Below the pieces are notes generated by a model. It was not told the origin of the DNA, ran no database searches, and saw nothing but the letters and a program-made list of their open reading frames with translations. This document shows, piece by piece, positions 14,544 to 19,018 of a stretch of 19,018 bases of DNA. Numbering within the stretch: the first letter of the stretch is position 1; each line of letters opens with the position of its first letter. The stretch lies in the NCBI GenBank assembly GCA_028706695.1, contig JAQTVU010000010.1, positions 1 through 19,018 of the forward strand. Direction: 5' to 3'. The DNA comes from Mycobacterium sp. GTDB lineage: Bacteria > Actinomycetota > Actinomycetes > Mycobacteriales > Mycobacteriaceae. The position numbers and the translations under genes were made by a program.

Positions 14544-16082
14544 TCAGCGCTTGGACCGCTGACGGATGCGGGTGGTGAGTTCCTTGACGTGATCGAACAC
14601 CTCACGCCGCTCGGCCATCTCCGACAGGATCTTGCGTTGGGCGTACATGACCGTGGTGTGATCACGACCGAAGGCCTGGCCGATCTTGGGCAGCGAGAGG
14701 TCGGTGAGCTCACGACACAGGTACATCGCGATCTGTCGCGACTGGGCCAGCGCTCGGGTCTTACCGGGCCCGCGCAGTTCCTCCACGGTGGTGTCGAAGT
14801 ACTCGGCGGTCGCGGCCATGATGGCCGCCGCGCTGATCTGCATGGTGCTGGCATCCGCGATCAGATCGCGAAGCACGATTTCGGCCAGGGCCTTGTCGAT
14901 CGGGGTCTTGTTCAGCGAGGCGAACGCGGTGACCCGGATGAGGGCGCCTTCCAGCTCGCGGATGTTGCGTTCGATGCTGCTGGCGATGAGCTCGAGGACG
15001 TCATCGGGCACCGCGAGCCGCTCCATCTGTGCTTTCTTGCGCAAGATGGCGATGCGAGTCTCCAACTCCGGCGGCTGCACGTCCGTGATCAGTCCCCACT
15101 CGAACCGTGTTCGCAGCCGATCTTCGAGGGTGGCCAGCTGTTTGGGCGGCCGGTCAGAGGAGATGACGATCTGCTTGTTGGCGTTGTGCAACGTGTTGAA
15201 GGTGTGAAAGAACTCTTCCTGGATACCTTCCTTGCCCTCGATGAATTGGATGTCATCGACGAGCAGCACGTCGACGTCGCGGTAACTGCGCTTGAAGGCG
15301 ACCTTGCGGTCGTCGCGCAGCGAGTTGATGAAGTCGTTGGTGAATTCCTCGGTGGAGACGTACTTGACGCGCATTCCCGGGAAGAGGCGCTGCGCGTAGT
15401 TGCCCGCGGCATGGAGCAGATGAGTTTTGCCCAGGCCCGACTCACCCCAGATGAACAGCGGGTTGTAGGCGCGGGCCGGGGCTTCGGCGATGGCCAGGGC
15501 CGCGGCATGGGCGAAGCGGTTGGAGGCGCCGATGACAAATGTCTCGAAGGTGTATCGGCGGTTCAGGCTGGCGCCGTCGGCAACGACCGGATCCGTGGTA
15601 CGCGGACGCGCGGTGAAGTAACTGGGCCAACTGTGTTCGGCACCGGCGGCTTCGCCGCTGTCCTCACCCTCGTCGCCGTCACTTGACGGTTCGTGGATGG
15701 ACTCGCGGGCCTGGGAGCCGGCTGGTGGGGAAGCCGGGATTTGGGTGAGCGACCCGTCCTCGGAGCGCTCGGGAGGCGGAGCGATGCGGACCCCGAGCTG
15801 GATCTGCTGGCCGAGTCTACGGCTGAGCGCATCGGTGATGGGCGCACGCAGATGGCGTTCGATCTCGTTTTGAACGAAGCTGCTCGGCACTGACAGCAGG
15901 GCGAAACCCTCGACGATCGTGAGCGGGTGGACGAGATTCAACCAGGCTCTCTGCTGAGGGGTCAGCGGAGTGACGAGGGCGGTACGGTTGGCGGTCAAGC
16001 CATCAACGGCGGACTCGCCGTTGAGTTCGGAGACGACCGCCTTCCACACCTCCGTGAAGCCTGAACCGGGGTGATCGGTCAA
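14544..16082 (-). CDS. dnaA: Chromosomal replication initiator protein DnaA
   Basis: The AAA+ initiator (512 aa) that binds DnaA boxes, melts oriC and recruits the helicase. Domain I (about 1-90) includes the QQRAWLNLV motif. Domain II (about 100-165) is a variable acidic linker. Domain III has Walker A GESGLGKT at 213-220 and Walker B LLVDDIQF with D276/D277. Domain IV has the DNA-binding signature GRDHTTVMYAQRKI around D474. The start is TTG at 16082, giving the conserved TDHPGSGF N-terminus; M. tuberculosis dnaA also uses TTG. GGGAG lies just upstream. The frame is open to 16178, but that extension runs through the DnaA-box cluster and is not family sequence. It is transcribed toward oriC, against the rightward fork, and is probably autoregulated through the upstream boxes. 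Confidence 0.97.
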   Translation of the reverse strand: MTDHPGSGFTEVWKAVVSELNGESAVDGLTANRTALVTPLTPQQRAWLNLVHPLTIVEGFALLSVPSSFVQNEIERHLRAPITDALSRRLGQQIQLGVRIAPPPERSEDGSLTQIPASPPAGSQARESIHEPSSDGDEGEDSGEAAGAEHSWPSYFTARPRTTDPVVADGASLNRRYTFETFVIGASNRFAHAAALAIAEAPARAYNPLFIWGESGLGKTHLLHAAGNYAQRLFPGMRVKYVSTEEFTNDFINSLRDDRKVAFKRSYRDVDVLLVDDIQFIEGKEGIQEEFFHTFNTLHNANKQIVISSDRPPKQLATLEDRLRTRFEWGLITDVQPPELETRIAILRKKAQMERLAVPDDVLELIASSIERNIRELEGALIRVTAFASLNKTPIDKALAEIVLRDLIADASTMQISAAAIMAATAEYFDTTVEELRGPGKTRALAQSRQIAMYLCRELTDLSLPKIGQAFGRDHTTVMYAQRKILSEMAERREVFDHVKELTTRIRQRSKR

Positions 16083-16145
16083 CGACGCATCTCCCTGGTC
16101 CTCGCAAATTCCGGGTCGAGGGACAACCCATTGACGACAAAGCAG

Positions 16146-16178
16146 TTGTCCACATAACTTATACACAGCTGTGGACAA
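16146..16178. promoter_or_regulatory. DnaA-box cluster upstream of dnaA
   Basis: TTGTCCACA (16146-16154, plus) and its exact inverse TGTGGACAA (16170-16178) flank a third box, TTATACACA (16159-16167, plus). The 33-bp unit lies 64-96 bp before the dnaA TTG. A possible minus-strand -10, TAAGTT (16156-16161), is enclosed between the perfect boxes. This is consistent with DnaA repressing its own gene. Confidence 0.75.
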
Positions 16179-16330
16179 GATGATCGCGAAGCGAACCGCA
16201 ACCTACCGGCGACAGCTCGCGATCGTCGTGCCGGAGACAACCCGCGGGGGTCGTCTAGACAGCCATCCTTGCTTGGTTGTCGACCGCCGTCCGAGTCTGA
16301 ATCGGCATTGCAAGAAGCTAACAGTTTTTC

Positions 16331-16384
16331 CGTGTGGCTGCCAACCGTTCGGGTTGGGTGCCAACCACACGAATCGTGGTTGCG
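16331..16384. repeat. Interleaved direct/inverted CCAACC repeat array
   Basis: TGCCAACC occurs at 16339-16346 and 16359-16366, exactly 20 bp apart. GGTTGG at 16352-16357 is the inverse and pairs with the first copy. CGTGTGG (16331-16337) pairs with CCACACG (16365-16371). CAACCAC (16362-16368) pairs with GTGGTTG (16376-16382). Alternative hairpins or a multi-site operator are both possible. Confidence 0.6.
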
Positions 16385-16485
16385 GGGGCCGGTTTAGGCG
16401 TCATCACCGCCGTGTTGTCGGGCCGCCGCGTCGAGAACGTGTGTTTTCCCGAGGGTGCGGTGGGGCGCGTCGATTCCGGCCAGGT

Positions 16486-16514
16486 TTGACCCGGCGAAGG
16501 CGTGTCAGTACCCT
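16486..16514 (+). promoter_or_regulatory. SigA-type promoter for the rpmH operon
   Basis: TTGACC (16486-16491), a 17-bp spacer and TACCCT (16509-16514, TANNNT) form a good housekeeping promoter. Transcription would start near 16521, giving a leader of about 145 nt before rpmH. A second -10-like element, TAGCCT at 16618-16623, lacks a visible -35. Confidence 0.65.
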
Positions 16515-16665
16515 CAAACAGTCGCCCGAAAGTCGGCGATACGGCTGCGATCCAGGACGACATTCTGGGGACCGCGCCGGCCAGCAGCAAGACCCGCCTC
16601 CATCCGTCGTGGTTGCGTAGCCTGCACGTGCGGATGGTAATGCGAGACAGGACGAGGAGAACGCC

Positions 16666-16809
16666 GTGGCCAAGGGCAAGCGGACCTTCCAGCCGAACAA
16701 CCGGCGCCGTGCCCGCGTGCATGGCTTCCGCTTGCGGATGCGTACCCGTGCCGGCCGCGCGATCGTGGCCAACAGGCGCCGTAAGGGCCGTCGCGCGCTC
16801 ACTGCCTGA
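16666..16809 (+). CDS. rpmH: 50S ribosomal protein L34
   Basis: A 47-residue, strongly basic protein of the large ribosomal subunit, located near the exit-tunnel region. The sequence is a classic L34: KRTFQPNNRRRARVHGFRLR, then MRTRAGRAIVANRRRKGRR ending ALTA. The start is GTG at 16666 with GAGGAG (16654-16659) six bases upstream, a very good site for a highly expressed gene. It is the first gene of the rpmH-rnpA-yidD-yidC-jag run, conserved beside dnaA in most bacteria. Its length equals that of the M. tuberculosis protein. Confidence 0.97.
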   Translation: MAKGKRTFQPNNRRRARVHGFRLRMRTRAGRAIVANRRRKGRRALTA

Positions 16810-16832
16810 TCGCAACGTCAGGTTTTTCGGCG

Positions 16833-17195
16833 TTGCTTCCCGCACGCAACCGCATGAGGCGGTCATCGGAGTTCGACGCGACGGTGAGGTACGGGGTGCG
16901 CTCGGCGCAGCCCGACGTCGTCGTCCATTTCCGCCGCGGACCTGGCGGCGGCGGAAACGGGGGTCCGCGGGTGGGACTGATCGTTGCCAAGTCGGTGGGA
17001 TCGGCGGTCGACCGTCATCGGGTTTCGCGTCGGCTCCGCCACGTGGCCCGCAGCATGTTGAACGATCTCGACGAGTCCGACCGGTTGGTGATCCGGGCGC
17101 TGCCGGGCAGCCGGCTGGCGTCGTCGGCACGACTGGGGGAGCAACTGCGCCGCGGTTTGCGGTGCGCTTGCCGGGCGGCGGGATCGGCCCGGTGA
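16833..17195 (+). CDS. rnpA: Ribonuclease P protein component
   Basis: The basic protein subunit (120 aa) of RNase P, which helps the catalytic RNA trim the 5' leaders of tRNA precursors. N-terminal LPARNRMRRSSEFDATVRYG matches the family. The conserved core motif is AKSVGSAVDRHRVSRRLRHV, in which the usual R-N-R is R-H-R, a variation also seen in M. tuberculosis. A Gly-rich insert (GPGGGGNGGPRVG) precedes the strand GLIVAKSVG. The start is inferred to be TTG at 16833, 23 nt after the rpmH stop, because it gives the conserved (L/M)L-ARNRMRRS beginning; the ribosome binding site is weak (AGG at 16820). The stop overlaps the yidD start as GTGA. Confidence 0.93.
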   Translation: MLPARNRMRRSSEFDATVRYGVRSAQPDVVVHFRRGPGGGGNGGPRVGLIVAKSVGSAVDRHRVSRRLRHVARSMLNDLDESDRLVIRALPGSRLASSARLGEQLRRGLRCACRAAGSAR

Positions 17196-17551
17196 GACGA
17201 TTGGCGCCGTTGCGGGCGGCGGTCACCCAGACGAGCCGCGCCGGCGTCCGCGGACTGGTGTTCGTGATTCAGCTGTACCGACACATGGTCTCGCCGCTGC
17301 GGCCGGCGACCTGCCGGTTCATGCCGACCTGTAGCCAATACGCCGTCGAGGCCCTGACCGCATACGGCTTGACCCGGGGGGGCTGGTTGGCCGCGGTCAG
17401 GCTGGCCAAGTGTGGGCCATGGCATCCCGGGGGATGGGATCCCATACCGGAACGCCACCAAAGCCGGGTGAACGCCGAAAACGGTGCGCCCAGCGCCGAG
17501 CCGCCCTCGGACCCCGGATCCAAGCAACGGGAGAGTGAGACTTTTGTTTGA
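17192..17551 (+). CDS. yidD: Membrane protein insertion efficiency factor YidD
   Basis: A 119-aa protein of the YidD (DUF37) family, peripheral on the inner membrane, thought to assist YidC-dependent insertion of membrane proteins. The family core is intact: FVIQLYRHMVSPLRPATCRF, the motif MPTCSQYAVEALTAYG with conserved cysteines, and KCGPWHPGGWDPIP. The N-terminus (RRLAPLRAAVTQTSRAGVRG) is an amphipathic basic region. A hydrophilic tail rich in Ser, Pro and Glu ends GSKQRESETFV, like the mycobacterial homologue. GTG at 17192 overlaps the rnpA stop by 4 nt, and the 3' end overlaps yidC by 17 nt, so translation of the three genes is probably coupled. The frame stays open upstream through rnpA, but that part is a shadow. 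Confidence 0.93.
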   Translation: MRRLAPLRAAVTQTSRAGVRGLVFVIQLYRHMVSPLRPATCRFMPTCSQYAVEALTAYGLTRGGWLAAVRLAKCGPWHPGGWDPIPERHQSRVNAENGAPSAEPPSDPGSKQRESETFV

Positions 17552-18629
17552 TTTCTTCAGCCTCGACATCATCTATTACCCCGTGTCGTGGATTATGTGG
17601 GTTTGGTACAAGCTGTTCGCGGCCGCGCTGGGCCCGTCGAACTTCTTCGCCTGGGCCTTGTCGGTGATGTTCCTGGTGTTCACCTTGCGGGCCCTGCTGT
17701 ACAAGCCGTTCGTACGTCAGATCCGTACCACGCGCCAGATGCAGGAACTGCAACCACAAATCAAGGCGCTGCAGAAGAAGTACGGCAAAGACCGTCAACG
17801 CATGGCGCTCGAGATGCAGAAGCTGCAGCGTGAGCACGGCTTCAATCCGATCCTCGGGTGCCTGCCGATGCTTGCGCAGATCCCGGTGTTCATCGGCCTC
17901 TATCACGTGCTGCGGTCGTTCAACCGGACCCAGGGGGGCTTCGGTCAGTCGAGCATGTCGGTGATCCAGAACCGCTTGACGGGCAACTACATGTTCAGTG
18001 CGGTCGACGTGGGCCACTTTCTGGACGCCAACCTGTTCGGCGCGCCGATCGGTGCGACGATGACCCAGCGGTCGGGCTTGGAAGCGTTCACGGAGTTCAG
18101 TCGCCCGGCCGTGGTCGCGGTGGGCATGCCGGTGATGATCCTGGCCGGCATCGCGACCTACTTCAACAGCCGCGCCTCCATCGCGCGGCAGAGCCCGGAA
18201 GCGGCGGCGAACCCGCAGACCGCGATGATGAACAAGCTGGCGCTGTATGTCTTCCCGCTCGGTGTGATCGTCGGTGGCCCCTTCCTCCCGATCGCGATCA
18301 TCCTGTACTGGTTTTCGAACAACATCTGGACCTTCGCCCAGCAGCATTACGTGTTCGGGATGATCGAAAAGGAAGAAGAGGCAAAGCGGCAGGAAGCCAT
18401 CCAGCGCCGGTCCGCCAACGCGCCGGCTCCGGGTGCGAAACCCAAACGCAGCCCGAAAGCGGCGGCGGGCGATGACGGTGCGGATATCGACGGCGAGCAG
18501 GGCGCCGAGTCCGGGGCGCCGAAAAGCGATTCCATCGGGGAGGGCCAAGCGGCGAAGCCGGCCGGCGACGAGGGCCCGGGCAACCGCGCTCCGCGGCCTG
18601 GGGCACGCCCGAAGAGGCGTAAACGATGA
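17535..18629 (+). CDS. yidC: Membrane protein insertase YidC
   Basis: A 364-aa YidC/Oxa1/Alb3 insertase that places proteins in the cytoplasmic membrane alone or with SecYEG. About five membrane segments are visible: near residues 10-30 (IIYYPVSWIMWVWY), 37-56 (FFAWALSVMFLVFTLRALLY, with the conserved arginine of the hydrophilic groove), a segment with NPILGCLPMLAQIPVFIGLY, PAVVAVGMPVMILAGIATYF, and a C-terminal pair with FPLGVIVGGPFLPIAIILYW. A charged cytoplasmic hairpin (QMQELQPQIKALQKKYGKDR) follows the second segment. The tail (about 280-364) is Ala/Pro/Lys-rich, ends KRRKR, and probably contacts the ribosome. GTG at 17535 matches the family start (RLLFDFFSLD). TTG at 17544 is a possible alternative because GGGAG is very close to 17535. 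Confidence 0.95.
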   Translation: MRLLFDFFSLDIIYYPVSWIMWVWYKLFAAALGPSNFFAWALSVMFLVFTLRALLYKPFVRQIRTTRQMQELQPQIKALQKKYGKDRQRMALEMQKLQREHGFNPILGCLPMLAQIPVFIGLYHVLRSFNRTQGGFGQSSMSVIQNRLTGNYMFSAVDVGHFLDANLFGAPIGATMTQRSGLEAFTEFSRPAVVAVGMPVMILAGIATYFNSRASIARQSPEAAANPQTAMMNKLALYVFPLGVIVGGPFLPIAIILYWFSNNIWTFAQQHYVFGMIEKEEEAKRQEAIQRRSANAPAPGAKPKRSPKAAAGDDGADIDGEQGAESGAPKSDSIGEGQAAKPAGDEGPGNRAPRPGARPKRRKR

Positions 18630-18713
18630 CGAGGGTTCCACTGCTTTAGGGGCCCGCCCGCCAAGCGGACCTCGGATACGACACGGACCCGGGAGCGAGG
18701 AAGAGAGAAACAG

Positions 18714-19018
18714 ATGGCTGACGCGGATACCACCGAGCGCGACTTCGATACAGACGTGTCGGTCGAGGAGGTCGCCGAGGATGCGGTGACGGCGGAGGGC
18801 GGCGGCGACGAGCTCGACGCGGTCGACGAGCTGGAGGAGCGACTGGTCGCCGAAGGGGAGATCGCCGGCGATTACCTAGAAGAGCTGTTGGACCTGTTGG
18901 ATTTCGACGGCGACATCGACTTGGACGTCGAGGGTGATCGCGCGGTGGTGAGTATCGACGGCAGCGACGACCTGAAGAAGTTGGTTGGCCGCGGGGGAGA
19001 GGTGCTGGACGCGTTGCA
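18714..19018 (+). CDS. jag: Jag/KhpB-family RNA-binding protein (3' partial)
   Basis: The first 101 codons of the SpoIIIJ-associated (Jag/KhpB/EloR) protein, an RNA-binding KH-R3H protein linked to control of cell elongation in Gram-positive bacteria; M. tuberculosis has Rv3920c (187 aa) here. The N-terminus is very acidic (18 Asp/Glu in the first 44 residues). It is followed by ERLVAEGEIAGDYLEELLD and then DFDGDIDLDVEGDRAVVSID, the start of the KH domain. The RNA-contacting loop GRGGEVLDALQ is cut by the window edge. The R3H domain is expected beyond. ATG at 18714 is preceded by a purine-rich stretch (AGGAAGAGAG). It lies 84 bp after yidC and is probably in the same operon. Confidence 0.93.
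   Translation, partial: MADADTTERDFDTDVSVEEVAEDAVTAEGGGDELDAVDELEERLVAEGEIAGDYLEELLDLLDFDGDIDLDVEGDRAVVSIDGSDDLKKLVGRGGEVLDAL

Larger units (their letters stand above)
16083..16665. other. dnaA-rpmH divergent intergenic control region
   Basis: 583 bp between the divergent starts of dnaA (minus) and rpmH (plus). Contents seen: a DnaA-box cluster at 16146-16178; an imperfect hairpin at 16235-16256 followed by the palindrome GTCTAGAC (16253-16260); a CCAACC/GGTTGG repeat array at 16331-16384; a promoter for rpmH at 16486-16514; and the rpmH leader. No convincing coding sequence is present. A -10-like TAGGTT (minus, 16200-16205) could serve dnaA, but its -35 is poor. Confidence 0.7.

Noticed and set aside
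14093..14854. 253-codon minus-strand frame covering oriC and the end of dnaA
   Set aside because: It runs through dnaA in the wrong frame and through the origin, with no recognisable domain.
14532..15686. 384-codon plus-strand frame opposite dnaA
   Set aside because: Antisense shadow of dnaA.
16083..16178. 32-codon N-terminal extension of dnaA
   Set aside because: It would pass through the DnaA-box cluster and encodes nothing like DnaA; TTG 16082 gives the conserved N-terminus.
16502..17191. Upstream part of the yidD frame as a possible fused or longer protein
   Set aside because: Covers rpmH and rnpA in a wrong frame; YidD homologues are about 120 aa and start at the GTG overlapping rnpA.
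1..19018. Whole window searched for CRISPR arrays, insertion sequences, toxin-antitoxin pairs, inteins, riboswitches and prophage genes
   Set aside because: No regularly spaced repeats, transposase, attachment site or recognised riboswitch seen; the region is conserved core chromosome.

Overview
The window is the replication-origin neighbourhood of a Mycobacterium chromosome, read in the opposite orientation to the usual M. tuberculosis map. Gene content, order, overlaps and protein sequences follow the M. tuberculosis series pknB-trpG-crgA-Rv0010c-ppiA-cwsA-alaT-ileT-Rv0007-gyrA-gyrB-Rv0004(dciA)-recF-dnaN-[oriC]-dnaA-rpmH-rnpA-yidD-yidC-jag. The proteins are clearly diverged from M. tuberculosis as I remember it, so this looks like a non-tuberculous mycobacterium. 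I cannot name the species. The DNA is GC-rich, uses many GTG and TTG starts, and its tRNA genes lack an encoded CCA end.

Left part (1-6147): pknB (5' end cut by the window edge) converges on trpG with a short overlap. Then come crgA and the PH-domain membrane protein gene (both plus), ppiA (minus), cwsA (plus), tRNA-Ala and tRNA-Ile (minus), and the Rv0007-like DUF3566 gene (minus). This is a cell-division and envelope-growth block: PknB is a growth-control kinase, and CrgA and CwsA are divisome or polar-growth partners. The DUF881 gene that lies between crgA and trpG in M. tuberculosis (Rv0012) is absent; only 214 bp remain.

Centre (6279-14023, minus strand): gyrA, gyrB, dciA, recF and dnaN. 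dnaN, recF and dciA abut or overlap and look like one operon. gyrB-gyrA follow after a 268 bp gap that probably carries their own promoter.

Origin (14024-14543): the dnaN-dnaA intergenic region, with near-consensus DnaA boxes and a low-GC stretch. dnaA (TTG start) follows, then a 583 bp dnaA-rpmH divergent control region. That region holds a tight cluster of two perfect inverted DnaA boxes plus a third variant box, a patterned CCAACC/GGTTGG repeat array, and a good SigA-type promoter for rpmH.

Right part (16666-19018, plus strand): rpmH (47 codons), rnpA, yidD, yidC and jag (3' end cut by the window edge), the conserved ribosome-protein, RNase P and membrane-insertase operon with overlapping genes.

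I see no mobile element, CRISPR array, prophage or novel defence-like system. The points most worth a second look are regulatory: DnaA boxes about 11 kb from oriC in front of the PH-domain gene, a perfect CRP-type palindrome inside that gene, the repeat array upstream of rpmH, a possible DnaA-trio element in oriC, and the missing DUF881 gene.
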